Source of the DNA: Bacteroidales bacterium
GTDB taxonomy: Bacteria; Bacteroidota; Bacteroidia; Bacteroidales; VadinHA17
Direction: 5' to 3'
Assembly (NCBI GenBank): GCA_021371855.1
Contig: JAJFVL010000069.1
Span: 1-49,365 of the forward strand
DNA: 49,365 bases
Positions 8,481-16,217 of this stretch are shown here, piece by piece (the stretch's first letter is position 1; each line of letters starts with the position of its first letter). The notes below the pieces were generated by a model. The model was given only the letters and a program-made list of their open reading frames with translations. It did no database searches and had not been told where the DNA came from. A program made the translations under genes and the position numbers.

Positions 8481-9052
8481 CATAGGTAATTTTTAGGTAA
8501 ATTCTTGTAAGCTCAACTATTGACTCGTTTTGATTGTATTAATAAATTAGCTCTTGCAAACATTCTGTTACTGTTTTGAAAATAAAAGTTAAACGACAAA
8601 TATTCCTTAGTGGACTGATAAGATATCCTGCTGCCAAAATTATCAAAACGGGGGCAGATATATTCACTCCGTTCTCATTCGCACATAAATTCATGAGAGC
8701 CGGTTCAAAATATGCAAATGAACTTTGCTTGCAGTGCATATCCCTGTGCGGAGTCAATAAAGATATGTGCGAAAGGTTCGCAGACAGTTGCATACAGGGT
8801 ATGAGAGTCTGCGGAAGAATCGCAGACATACGGGGAAAGGGAGTGAACAATATCAGACGAGACGTATGAGAATGCGATAGCGTCATAGATAAATGCGGAA
8901 TTGTGGTAATGATTTGCATACACGATATAGAAGAGCGCCTGGAAAATGCAGGTAAGAGCGAAAGAGTTGTGGAAGAATGCGGAATTAATATTGACTGTCA
9001 ACTAACAGCAGCACTTTAAGTAACTCTATTATAAACCTTTAATTTTAACGCT
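8481..9052. other. Spacer with no convincing gene; weak repeat-like sequence
   Basis: Three overlapping frames (8539-8919 minus, 8576-8869 plus, 8705-9001 minus) reach 97-126 codons but none resembles a known protein. The plus frame starts at TTG and is cysteine-rich (CLQCISLC … CERFADSC). Repeated words such as AATGCGGAATT (twice, after 8895), GAAGAATGCGG and an inverted repeat GTCTGCG/CGCAGAC near 8808-8828 suggest a decayed array and not a gene. Confidence 0.35.
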
Positions 9053-9982
9053 ATGACAACTATCCAGGAAACCAGACTGAACATGTATCTTACAGTAAGG
9101 GATTTTCTTATTCAGAAAGAATCAATTACCAAAGATCTTCCAAATTTTGGAACTAATTTTAATATCCTTAAAGAGGCAATTAACGGTATCCAGTCTTTTG
9201 CAGAGCTTCAGAAGTCCGATAAAACAGGACTGGCCAGGCATAAAAACGAGCTCAGGGAAAAACTTACAACTCTCTCTCTTGATAATTCGAGAAAAATAAC
9301 TGCCTTCGCAAAATTTTCAGACAATACTCTCCTTCACAGTGAGGTAAAGTTCACTGCTTCTTCTCTTTCAAAAGCGACAGATACAGGTTTAAAAGATTAT
9401 GCCCAGATCGTTTATGATAAAGCCCAGGTAAACATAGAAGCTCTTCCATTGTATGGTATAACTCCGGATACTCAAAAGATATTTCTTGAAACTATTACCG
9501 CCTATAATGAATCCATTTCAAAACCCAGGTTGGGATTGACTGAAAAGAGCCAGGCTACAAAACAGCTTGTCAAACTTTTTGACACTGCTGATTTAATGAT
9601 CGAAAATATAGATCTCGCGGTTGAAATAATCCGGCTTAACCAGACCGATTTCTATAACGGATATAAAACAGCGAGGAAAATAGTCGAAACCAGCGCCGGT
9701 TATCTTACGTTAAAAGCCCTTGCAACTGATAAGAAAAACGGAGAACCCGTCCGGGGAGCAATATTTACATTTAAGATTGCTGAAGGGAACCTGAAAGCCG
9801 GAAACGTGAATGGGGAAATTGTAAAAAAGACGGCTGAAAAAGGAAGATTCCATATTAAGAATATGCCGGCCGGGACATACCAGGTTGTAATCACTAAACC
9901 GGGTTATTCGGACAAAACTGAAAAGGTGATTGTTTCCGGCAATGAGATGACTGACCTGAGGGTGGAAATGGAGAAAATATAA
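9053..9982 (+). CDS. Helical protein with C-terminal carboxypeptidase-regulatory-like domain
   Basis: 309 residues without a clear signal peptide or membrane segment. Residues 1-215 are charged and mostly helical, with no family that I recognise. Residues about 217-309 read as a carboxypeptidase-regulatory-like beta-sandwich: GEPVRGAIFTF, then KGRFHIKNMPAGTYQVVITK and GYSDKTEKVIVS. Such domains are common in Bacteroidota, often in exported proteins, but here it ends an apparently cytosolic protein. It is first in a plus-strand group of four genes. The spacer to the next gene holds a dispersed inverted-repeat element, so co-transcription is possible but not certain. Function unknown. Confidence 0.8.
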   Translation: MTTIQETRLNMYLTVRDFLIQKESITKDLPNFGTNFNILKEAINGIQSFAELQKSDKTGLARHKNELREKLTTLSLDNSRKITAFAKFSDNTLLHSEVKFTASSLSKATDTGLKDYAQIVYDKAQVNIEALPLYGITPDTQKIFLETITAYNESISKPRLGLTEKSQATKQLVKLFDTADLMIENIDLAVEIIRLNQTDFYNGYKTARKIVETSAGYLTLKALATDKKNGEPVRGAIFTFKIAEGNLKAGNVNGEIVKKTAEKGRFHIKNMPAGTYQVVITKPGYSDKTEKVIVSGNEMTDLRVEMEKI

Positions 9983-9983
9983 T

Positions 9984-10058
9984 CATATTAAAACCCACAT
10001 GATTGAACACAATCACAAATACGCATAAATATAATTTTCAATCATGTGCGGTTCCATC
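9984..10058. repeat. Dispersed inverted-repeat element (REP/MITE-like), copy A
   Basis: CACATGATTGA (9996-10006) pairs perfectly with TCAATCATGTG (10038-10048) around a 31-bp AT-rich loop, with flanks AAACC and GGTTCC. The complement matches the element at 15104-15203 at both ends (GATGGAACCGCA … CAATCATGTGGGTTT). It may act as a transcript-stabilising hairpin or attenuator between genes; no transposase is near. Confidence 0.65.
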
Positions 10059-10083
10059 ATACCATTAAAATAAAAATTATATT

Positions 10084-10320
10084 ATGATGAAATCAAAGCT
10101 TGGAACATTAGATATCCGGGATATCCTCCACGGAATTATTATGGCCTTTCTGACAACATTACTGACTGGGATAATCGATACGCTTCAAAAAGGAGCTGTT
10201 TTTGACTGGCCTTCAGTCAGGCTAATGTTGATAGCCGGTATAAGTGCAGCACTTTCTTATCTGCTGAAATGTCTTGCCTCCAATTCGAACAATCAGTTGT
10301 TTACAAGGGAACCTGTATGA
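10084..10320 (+). CDS. Small two-helix membrane protein (holin-like size), unknown function
   Basis: 78 residues. Two hydrophobic stretches, residues about 15-33 (ILHGIIMAFLTTLLTGII) and 46-65 (LMLIAGISAALSYLLKCLA), are joined by a short polar turn (QKGAVFDWPS). The size and topology resemble phage holins and small Bacteroidota membrane proteins. No lysin or other phage gene is nearby, so a holin label would be over-reading. It lies 69 bp upstream of the lipoprotein gene on the same strand and probably belongs to the same unit. Confidence 0.7.
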   Translation: MMKSKLGTLDIRDILHGIIMAFLTTLLTGIIDTLQKGAVFDWPSVRLMLIAGISAALSYLLKCLASNSNNQLFTREPV

Positions 10321-10388
10321 TGAAAAAGGGATTTAATAATAGAAAGATCCGGACACAACTTCAGTACATAAACTAAACATTAAATCTT

Positions 10389-10880
10389 ATGAAAAAAACA
10401 ATTGTTTTATTAATTGAGGCTTTGGCAATCGGGTTGCTATATGGCTGTGCGTCGGTGCAGGTCTATTCGGACAACGACCTTAAAGGGAGAACAGGTTTGA
10501 AGTTTTATTCTGTAAAACCATACCTTCTTTCTGAACCTAAATCTGAAAAGGACATGACAGTCAAAACCAGTGTTGTTTATCTTCCTGATCTGGCAAATCC
10601 TCAATACCTTATAGTAAAGCCCGGTATCGGTTCGAACGAACTTAAGATGGCTTTTACCAATGGAATACTGAACTCTTATGGACTGACTTCCGATTCAAAT
10701 GTGGAAGAGATGATTACATCTCTGGCCGGATTAGTTGGAAAAACATCTGATGTTGTAAAACAACTTGAAATGAAAAATGCTCAATTACAACAGGCTCCGG
10801 GAGAAGAAAATTTCGTTTTATATGAGATTGTAATCACAACAACGGGGAGCACTTTAAAGAAGATCAGAATTGAAGAATGA
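10389..10880 (+). CDS. Hypothetical lipoprotein
   Basis: 163 residues. The N-terminus MKKTIVLLIEALAIGLLYGC is a lipoprotein signal with lipobox LYGC, so Cys20 would be lipidated. The mature part (SVQVYSDNDLKGRTGLKFYS, then VKTSVVYLPDLANPQYL) has no recognisable enzymatic motif. A short helical stretch near residues 112-135 (SDVVKQLEMKNAQLQQ) could be a coiled coil. It is third in a plus-strand group of four genes. Position in the envelope is predicted from the signal only. Confidence 0.8.
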   Translation: MKKTIVLLIEALAIGLLYGCASVQVYSDNDLKGRTGLKFYSVKPYLLSEPKSEKDMTVKTSVVYLPDLANPQYLIVKPGIGSNELKMAFTNGILNSYGLTSDSNVEEMITSLAGLVGKTSDVVKQLEMKNAQLQQAPGEENFVLYEIVITTTGSTLKKIRIEE

Positions 10881-10922
10881 AGATCAGGGCAAGGAGAACA
10901 GCGATACTAAAAAACAATAAAA

Positions 10923-11435
10923 ATGAAAAAAATTATTTTAGCTATTTGCGATAAAACCATTCCTGAGAAACCCGGAAGTGCCGGTGAAAACTCTTTTCAG
11001 AATGTGGTCAATCTGATAATAATTGATACTGAAATCGAAAAAGATGATCGGGACTTACCATTTATCCCACTGAAAGCTGATTCATATAACGAACTAAGCC
11101 CTGAGATACTCAATGATTTATTATCACCGGATAATCAGAAATACCTGCTGGTACCTGAGAGTAATGGCAAAATGACCAATTTGGAAATTATCAGGAACAA
11201 TGAAAATCTTTTGAGAAAAAGTGTAGTGCCATCGGCTTTTTCTCTTACAAGAAAAGAAAGAGTTATAATGGAGCTACTGTCTGACGGATTAGTTTGCAAA
11301 GAGGTTGCCGAAAAGCTGGGCCGAAGCTATCATACTATAAAACATCACGTTGAGAATATTGAAGGCAAAATGGGGGTGAAAAAAATGGGGGAAGCGATTG
11401 AAAGGTATATGGATTATAAAAAGATGGTCAGTTAG
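10923..11435 (+). CDS. LuxR-type helix-turn-helix transcriptional regulator
   Basis: 170 residues. Residues 107-162 are a LuxR/GerE helix-turn-helix: LTRKERVIMELLSDGLVCKE, then VAEKLGRSYHTIKHHVENI and KMGVKKMGEA. The N-terminal 100 residues lack the acidic pair, phospho-acceptor aspartate and lysine of a receiver domain, although the order is that of a response regulator, so any input signal is unknown. It is the last gene of the group and ends directly (TAG, 11433-11435) at a degenerate 7-bp array. It may control the preceding three genes. Confidence 0.8.
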   Translation: MKKIILAICDKTIPEKPGSAGENSFQNVVNLIIIDTEIEKDDRDLPFIPLKADSYNELSPEILNDLLSPDNQKYLLVPESNGKMTNLEIIRNNENLLRKSVVPSAFSLTRKERVIMELLSDGLVCKEVAEKLGRSYHTIKHHVENIEGKMGVKKMGEAIERYMDYKKMVS

Positions 11436-11523
11436 GGCGGAAGGCGGTAGGCGGTAGGCGTTAGGCAGTAGGATTTTTCCCTTTAGCCATCAGCCTACAG
11501 CCTACAGCCCACAGCCATCTGCC
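11436..11523. repeat. Degenerate 7-bp array with inverted arms (GGC family)
   Basis: Left arm units GGCGGAA, GGCGGTA, GGCGTTA, GGCAGTA. Centre GGATTTTTCCC. Right arm CAGCCTA, CAGCCCA, CAGCCAT, whose complement reads GGCTGTA, GGCTGTG. GGC is constant while the other four positions vary. The array starts at the base after the LuxR-type stop codon. Confidence 0.8.
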
Positions 11524-11657
11524 CATTTCTGTGTTTAATCAGGTTCGTAAGCATTGTATTTGAAATATTATAAACCTTAATTAAACTTGAAAAAAAATAT
11601 ATAGCAAAATTTCATATGTTAGAATTACAGATATTCATATTTTTATTCCATCATTCT

Positions 11658-11727
11658 TGTCCCTAATCACCTAGTCCCTCATCACCTTGTCCCTAATCCC
11701 TAATCCCCAATCCCTAATACCTAAACC
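11658..11727. repeat. Degenerate 7/8-bp array (CCCTAAT family)
   Basis: Units CCCTAAT, CCCCAAT, CCCTCATCA, CACCTTGT. The complement reads GGGATTA, GGGATTG, GGTGATTA, again with GG first. The rest of the 11524-11767 spacer is AT-rich with no gene seen. Confidence 0.7.
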
Positions 11728-11767
11728 GTATGGTACGTTATTAGTACTACTATTATAATGTTTAAAT

Positions 11768-12708
11768 TCAATTGTTTAATTTCAATATCCTCTCCCTTAT
11801 AAATCTTTCAAAAAGAGGATCTGAGAGAGTGTATCCCGAACCATCTGAAAACAGAATTCCTTTCCCCAAAAGTTCATTAACTGCTCTTGAAATGTTTATT
11901 CCTCTGGTTTCAATTCCTGTGTATGGCTTTTTTGTTTCTATTATTTTAAGTATTACAAATCTGGTCTCCTTTTTATTTGAAATTTCATCCCATAGTTTCT
12001 CCAGGTAATTATTTTCAGAAATCATCATGTTTTTAAAAATTGTTTCAGGATCAGACGGTTTATGATCCTGAAGATACTGGATAAAATATTCCTGAATGAA
12101 AAGCCTGATATAATATGGATGCCCTCTGGTAAGTTCAACACCCCTTCTGATATGCTCGGGTTCCCAGAAAACTTCCAGTTCACGGAATTTTTCTTCAACA
12201 AATTTATCAGGTATTGAGACTCAATAAACCCCGGTTGGATAATTTTTACCATTCTGTAAAAAGGAGATTTACCTGCCACGAACAGTTTATTCATTACCGA
12301 TTCATAACTACCCGTGAAAATATAAACTGTTTGTTTTTGGTGTTGAATTAAACCCCTGAATAACTTAATTATCTCTACCCCATCAAGTTTTTCAATGTCG
12401 CCAAATTCATCAAACGCAAAGCATATTTTTTTTTTATGCTTAGCCGCAAAGGATTCTATGAAACCGACTGATGATTTTAATTGTTGCCAGGGATCTTTCT
12501 CGGGTTTTCCGAAACTCAAAATAAATTCCGCATCCTGAATTTCATTTCTGAACCTGATATTAGTCAGAATTTCTCCAAGATTATTTTTAAGTTTGTTTAA
12601 AGATTCATCAAGCTTTCTGTTCTTTAATACCTGGCTTGCAATTTCAAATGAAAGTTGATTAGTGTCCGAAATCACAGGAATACGCACCCGGATAGCATTT
12701 TGCCAATA
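11768..12708 (-). pseudogene. AAA ATPase of the archaeal-type (PF01637-like) family, 5'-truncated and frameshifted
   Basis: The minus-strand frame from 12708 carries the Walker B region (KKICFAFDEFGDIE) and the sensor stretch (VYIFTGSYESVMNKLF). It matches the intact ATPase at 47303-48400 from that protein's residue 75 onward. Near 12215-12222 the frame breaks: the reading continues one frame over with PDKFVEEKFRELEVFWEPEH, then RGHPYYIRLFIQEYF, and rejoins the C-terminal winged-helix half ending at 11768 (GKGILFSDGSGYTLSDPLF). The N-terminal part with the Walker A P-loop is absent; in its place are a stop codon and then the array at 12761-12867. With no P-loop and a frameshift it should be inactive, unless the frameshift is a sequencing error. 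Confidence 0.8.
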
Positions 12709-12760
12709 TTATTTAACTTTTTTATGTGTCTGTAATGTCATTATAATTATATTTTCGAAA

Positions 12761-12867
12761 AACCTAATCCCTCATCATCTAGTCCCTAATCCCCAATTCC
12801 TAATCCCTGGTTCCTTGTCCCTCATCATCTAATCCATAATCCCCAATTCCTGGTCCCTCGTCTTCAC
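12761..12867. repeat. Degenerate 7/8-bp array (CCCTAAT family) covering the deacetylase 3' end
   Basis: Units CCCTCATCATCTAGT, CCCTAAT, CCCCAATT, CCTAATCC, the same family as 11658-11727. It spans the deacetylase stop codon (12829-12831), so the last residues (TRDQELGIMD) are written in array sequence, and it also borders the truncated 5' side of the ATPase pseudogene. Confidence 0.75.
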
Positions 12868-13836
12868 CAAAAAATATTTTCCTGTATTCTTAACATTCTG
12901 CCACACCAGTTCTTTCATCCACGGTAACGGCTTATCGGTCCACCTTTGGGGATGGAAAGTCAGCATGATCTTATCCTGGAGCTCACCTCTTTCAGCAGCA
13001 ATGATGATATCGAATGTTGAGTGAAACTGAAGGTGAAGGGCTGAGGGCGGAGGGCGGAGAGCTGAGGGCCGAGGGCTGGGGGCTGGAGAAAAAACTTCCG
13101 CCTTCTGCCTTCCGCCTACAGCCTTATCTCTTACCGAAACCGCCCCCCCATCCCATCTCCGTCCTGTGTCAGTCAGATACATTACCTCATCGAAGTCGAT
13201 ATCAAAATAGGGTTCACCTATAAGCCCGAAATCATGATAATCGTAATATTTCCATAATAACCTGCTATCCCATTTACTCAATGGACTCCCATGCATGCAG
13301 ATAGTCTTTACCGGCACTAATTCCCGTAACTTAGCCAAATTTTCCTTAAAACTTTTTATTGCAACCAGAACCAGTTCTTCTTCAATGAGTTTACGGTCTT
13401 GCGGTCTTACGGTTTTGCAGTCGTGCAGTCTTGCTGTCTTGCTGTCGTATGGTAGTATAGTTTTATGGTCATTTTTTTGTCGTTGTACCATTATACCGTT
13501 GAGCCATCGTACCATTGTGCCGTTGCGCCGTTGCGCCGTTGCGCCTACATCCTCATAATGATACCCCACCTCATGCCCCAATTCCGTTATCCGCCTGATA
13601 ACGGCCTCATCCCAGCTACCCGGAACAACCCTGAAATAATAAGTGCCTTTAATTCCCATGTCTGCCTCTATTTTGGCAAACTCTAAAGAATTATGCGGTA
13701 AAGAATCAACATCATGTCGTAAAACAATAGCTTTATCTTCAGGCTTTGAGATGAACTCTTCAAATGACAAAAAAGAAAAACCCTGTTGCTGCAGGGTCTT
13801 AATAAGTGTCTTATATGTTTTTAAAGTAAAATCCAT
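12829..13836 (-). CDS. Polysaccharide deacetylase-like protein carrying two in-frame repeat-array insertions
   Basis: 335 residues. The N-terminal part (AIVLRHDVDSLPHNSLEFAK, then YYFRVVPGSWDEA, ELGHEVGYHYEDV) shows the metal-binding HDVD segment of NodB-fold deacetylases of the WbmS-like type. A later part has CMHGSPLSKWD and a C-terminal TFHPQRW. Two stretches look foreign: residues about 98-148 (arginine/threonine-rich, 13393-13548) and about 237-269 (Pro/Ala/Ser-rich, 13030-13128). In DNA both are degenerate 8- and 7-bp arrays with inverted arms. Removing them would leave about 250 residues, a normal length for the family. The frame stays open through both. The C-terminus also ends in array sequence. 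It probably modified a polysaccharide; whether the expanded product folds is unknown. Confidence 0.75.
   Translation of the reverse strand: MDFTLKTYKTLIKTLQQQGFSFLSFEEFISKPEDKAIVLRHDVDSLPHNSLEFAKIEADMGIKGTYYFRVVPGSWDEAVIRRITELGHEVGYHYEDVGATAQRRNGTMVRWLNGIMVQRQKNDHKTILPYDSKTARLHDCKTVRPQDRKLIEEELVLVAIKSFKENLAKLRELVPVKTICMHGSPLSKWDSRLLWKYYDYHDFGLIGEPYFDIDFDEVMYLTDTGRRWDGGAVSVRDKAVGGRQKAEVFSPAPSPRPSALRPPPSALHLQFHSTFDIIIAAERGELQDKIMLTFHPQRWTDKPLPWMKELVWQNVKNTGKYFLVKTRDQELGIMD
13030..13128. repeat. Intragenic 7-bp array with inverted arms (GGC family)
   Basis: Plus strand: GGGCTGA, GGGCGGA, GAGCTGA, GGGCCGA, GGGCTGG, then GAGAAAAAAC, then TTCCGCC, TTCTGCC, TTCCGCC, TACAGCC. It has the same units and centre type as the intergenic arrays at 11436, 47218 and 48488, but lies within the deacetylase frame. 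Confidence 0.8.
13393..13548. repeat. Intragenic 8-bp array with inverted arms
   Basis: Minus strand: GGCGCAAC three times, then GGCACAAT, GGTACGAT, GGCTCAAC, GGTATAAT, GGTACAAC. Centre GACAAAAAAATGACC. The opposite arm read on the plus strand is GGTCTTGC, GGTCTTAC, GGTTTTGC, AGTCGTGC, TGTCTTGC. Inserted in frame in the deacetylase gene. Confidence 0.8.
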
Positions 13837-13907
13837 GTTATTATAGAATATTTCATTATTCCGAATCCATATCTATTAACCCATTATCAAATATTTACCA
13901 ATAATCC

Positions 13908-14012
13908 TTTGCACCATTACACCATTACACCATTACACCATTACACCCTTGCACCTTTGTACCTTTACACCCTTGCACCATTGTGCCATTGTGCCATTGT
14001 GCCGTTGTGCCG
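13908..14012. repeat. Degenerate 8-bp array (ATTACACC family)
   Basis: Units ATTACACC four times, then CTTGCACC, TTTGTACC, TTTACACC, ATTGTGCC, GTTGTGCC. The complement is GGTGTAAT, GGTGCAAG, GGCACAAT, close to the consensus GGYNYRAY of the other 8-bp arrays. It ends exactly at the stop codon of the DUF354 gene (14013-14015). Only one orientation is evident here. Confidence 0.75.
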
Positions 14013-15077
14013 TTATTTGAATCTTTCCTGATACTCCGGATTTTCTTTCATTATCTTAAAACTCTCCGGCCAGTTTTCAGCAAACCAAACAATAAATGAT
14101 GTAACGTCAATCTTCTCATTAACCATTTTTTTACTTCTTTCTAAACTATGTGTTTTAAGTAGAGGGTCTTCTAATAATTTATGGATCTTCTCAATGACGC
14201 AATTCTCATCCCTAAAATGATAAATTAGTTCGTTTTTTTCATGTTCATCAATCAATCCTGCTTCTTCAGAATTTATGTAAATGGCCGTAGTTCCCAAAAC
14301 TGCACATTCCGAAGCCATTGTGGCTCCTTCTCCTATATACAAATTTGCATATGCCAGTGCATGATGCATTCGATCTGGGCCAAGATTAAATTTAAATTGT
14401 TCAAATTCTTCAGGTAGTTTGTTTTCAGAACTAATAAATACTCTCCCATACTTTGATAAAATATTAATAAGCTCTCTTTTAAGTCTTAGAGATAATCCTT
14501 CATGGCCAATATCATGACTCGCTTTCCATGAAACAAAACGGATTATAAAAAAAATTTCATTAGCGGGAATATCTAATTCTTTAAGAATTGATGTGTCGGG
14601 AATAAAATATTTTGGGTGTAGGTAGGCCAACTCTTGAAAACCATTATAAGAAATCTCCTTTTTGCCAAGTTTTCGATGATAATAAGTCCCCGTCAGAACT
14701 GCAGATGAAAAAGGCAGGTATAATCGAACCTGCTCCATGTTAAATGTATCTTCAAGAGAAATATGTGGTTTCCTAAGAATCCAAGCAGATATAGCAGAAT
14801 ACATAGAAGCATTCAAAAATAGATCCGGCTTGAACTTTCTGGATACAATTATTACACGGAAAGTAAAATAAAATAACCCCAATATTTTCCCAATACGTGA
14901 TTTAAAAGGCTTGCCAAAATTAATATATTTAAAGTTATAATGCTCTAATAATGTAATTGTTACCTCCTTATCTCTGCAGGTAAATAATACCTCATTCCCC
15001 TTATTAATATTAATTCGCGCAAAATTCTTGAAATAATGAACATGTGCAGGATGTCCTATATCAATTAAGTATTTCAT
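14013..15077 (-). CDS. DUF354-family protein (predicted UDP-GlcNAc 2-epimerase/glycosyltransferase-B fold)
   Basis: About 354 residues from the ATG at 15077 (MKYLIDIGHPAHVHYFKNF). An upstream in-frame ATG at 15116 would add 13 residues that lack family similarity and fall in a repeat element. Family marks: the N-terminal IGHPAHVHYFKN, the middle FFIIRFVSWKASHD, and the C-terminal YIGEGATMASECAVLGT region, which resembles the nucleotide-binding half of GT-B enzymes. Such genes sit in Bacteroidota and archaeal surface polysaccharide loci. The exact reaction is unknown. It is the last gene of the polysaccharide locus on this strand; a dispersed repeat separates it from the upstream FemAB-like gene. 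Confidence 0.85.
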   Translation of the reverse strand: MKYLIDIGHPAHVHYFKNFARININKGNEVLFTCRDKEVTITLLEHYNFKYINFGKPFKSRIGKILGLFYFTFRVIIVSRKFKPDLFLNASMYSAISAWILRKPHISLEDTFNMEQVRLYLPFSSAVLTGTYYHRKLGKKEISYNGFQELAYLHPKYFIPDTSILKELDIPANEIFFIIRFVSWKASHDIGHEGLSLRLKRELINILSKYGRVFISSENKLPEEFEQFKFNLGPDRMHHALAYANLYIGEGATMASECAVLGTTAIYINSEEAGLIDEHEKNELIYHFRDENCVIEKIHKLLEDPLLKTHSLERSKKMVNEKIDVTSFIVWFAENWPESFKIMKENPEYQERFK

Positions 15078-15103
15078 TCGTGTATAATTTATTTTGAAGG
15101 TCA

Positions 15104-15203
15104 GATGGAACCGCAAATGATTGCATATAAATTATATTCAACCTTTGGTAGCTTCGCTGAGCTCGCAAGCTCGGTTGTGATTAGATCAATCATGTGGGTT
15201 TCA
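15104..15203. repeat. Dispersed inverted-repeat element, copy B
   Basis: Ends GATGGAACCGCAAATGATTG and CAATCATGTGGGTTT match the complement of copy A. The middle differs and holds an extra small hairpin (GAGCTCGCAAGCTC, 15159-15172). It fills the spacer between the FemAB-like and DUF354 genes. Confidence 0.65.
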
Positions 15204-15205
15204 TA

Positions 15206-16213
15206 TTATAGTTTTTGCCAGATAGTTAACCCAATCTTAGCAAGGTTATAAATTAATGGTTTATGTGTTTTTTCAAATCTCCCGAAATTCTTCGTTTCGC
15301 CACCATACTGAAGTTTAAAATCTCTAACTCCATAGCTTTTCTCAGGTTTCCCTGCTCCCATCCAATCAAAAAAATTTAATCCTCTATCAATTGACCATTT
15401 AAAGACCTCCCAGAAGAGCAAATCAATTGGCTTTTGTTTAATTATCTCATTATCACTAACAGAACCCATATAATAACCCAAGATAGTTTTTTTGTAAACT
15501 AGCGCAAACATAGCGACTACGATTTCTCCATTTTTATGAATTGAGAATATTTGAAAATTGTTATTAGAAAAAATTTTGAGAATCTCTTCAAAATGCCCTT
15601 CCTCAGGAATTGGTAGTTTTATTCTCCTATAAGTATTTGATAGAAGCCTGTAAAATTCTCTGAGATGTTGTTTATCATGAGTGAATTCAAATATAAAATT
15701 CTCTGATAAAGCTTTCTTGATCCCTTTTTTCCTTGATCGTGAAAAATTCTTCCATAGTTCATCTTCCCCAACACTCAGATCAAGTATTATATTCAAATGA
15801 TTAACATAAGTATAATCATTCCTTACAAATATTTCCCGTATTCCATTCTGGCAATAAAAATTCCTGAATTGAGTATATATTGCTTTTCTCTTTATAATCT
15901 GATCATACTTATTTAAGAGCTGGTCTAATTTTTCATAACTGTTATCTTTGATTATAGGCCCTCCAAAAACTATTGAACGTGCGCTAAAATTTCCTATGAT
16001 CCCAGAATATTCTCTTTGAATTACTGCCAGCAATAAAGCCTGAATTTCTTTATTTTCGTCAATAATTGCTAAAAATAAGGGTATATAATTTTTAGTATTT
16101 TTATAAACATCAAACATTTCAGGTGTCAGGAAAATATTCCCATGGGGATGTTTATACACAAAATCGCTCCATTCTGTTCTGTCAATCTTATCAGCGTCTG
16201 AAATTACTTGCAT
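15206..16213 (-). CDS. FemAB/GNAT-fold acyl- or aminoacyl-transferase-like protein
   Basis: 335 residues from the ATG at 16213, which follows the upstream stop codon by two bases; an earlier ATG at 16243 would overlap the previous gene by 26 bp. Marks of the FemAB-like (Acetyltransf_6) fold: DEWSDFVYKHPHGN-like start (EWSDFVYKHPHGNIF), LDLSVGEDELWKNFSRSRKK with the basic cluster typical of the family, YKKTILGYYMGSVSD, and a C-terminal FFDWMGAGKPEKSYGVRDFK. Relatives transfer aminoacyl or acyl groups onto peptidoglycan precursors or exopolysaccharides. With ATP-grasp genes in the same operon, amino-acid decoration of the glycan is plausible. Substrate unknown. Confidence 0.8.
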   Translation of the reverse strand: MQVISDADKIDRTEWSDFVYKHPHGNIFLTPEMFDVYKNTKNYIPLFLAIIDENKEIQALLLAVIQREYSGIIGNFSARSIVFGGPIIKDNSYEKLDQLLNKYDQIIKRKAIYTQFRNFYCQNGIREIFVRNDYTYVNHLNIILDLSVGEDELWKNFSRSRKKGIKKALSENFIFEFTHDKQHLREFYRLLSNTYRRIKLPIPEEGHFEEILKIFSNNNFQIFSIHKNGEIVVAMFALVYKKTILGYYMGSVSDNEIIKQKPIDLLFWEVFKWSIDRGLNFFDWMGAGKPEKSYGVRDFKLQYGGETKNFGRFEKTHKPLIYNLAKIGLTIWQKL

Positions 16214-16217
16214 TTTT

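Noticed and set aside
8539..9001. Overlapping frames 8539-8919 (minus), 8576-8869 (plus), 8705-9001 (minus)
   Set aside because: They overlap on both strands, none has a recognisable domain, and the DNA is partly repeat-like; left as spacer.
10084..10320. Holin of a prophage
   Set aside because: No lysin, structural, or integrase genes nearby; the neighbours are a lipoprotein and a regulator.
13014..13686. Plus-strand frames over the deacetylase gene
   Set aside because: They are antisense translations of the two intragenic arrays.
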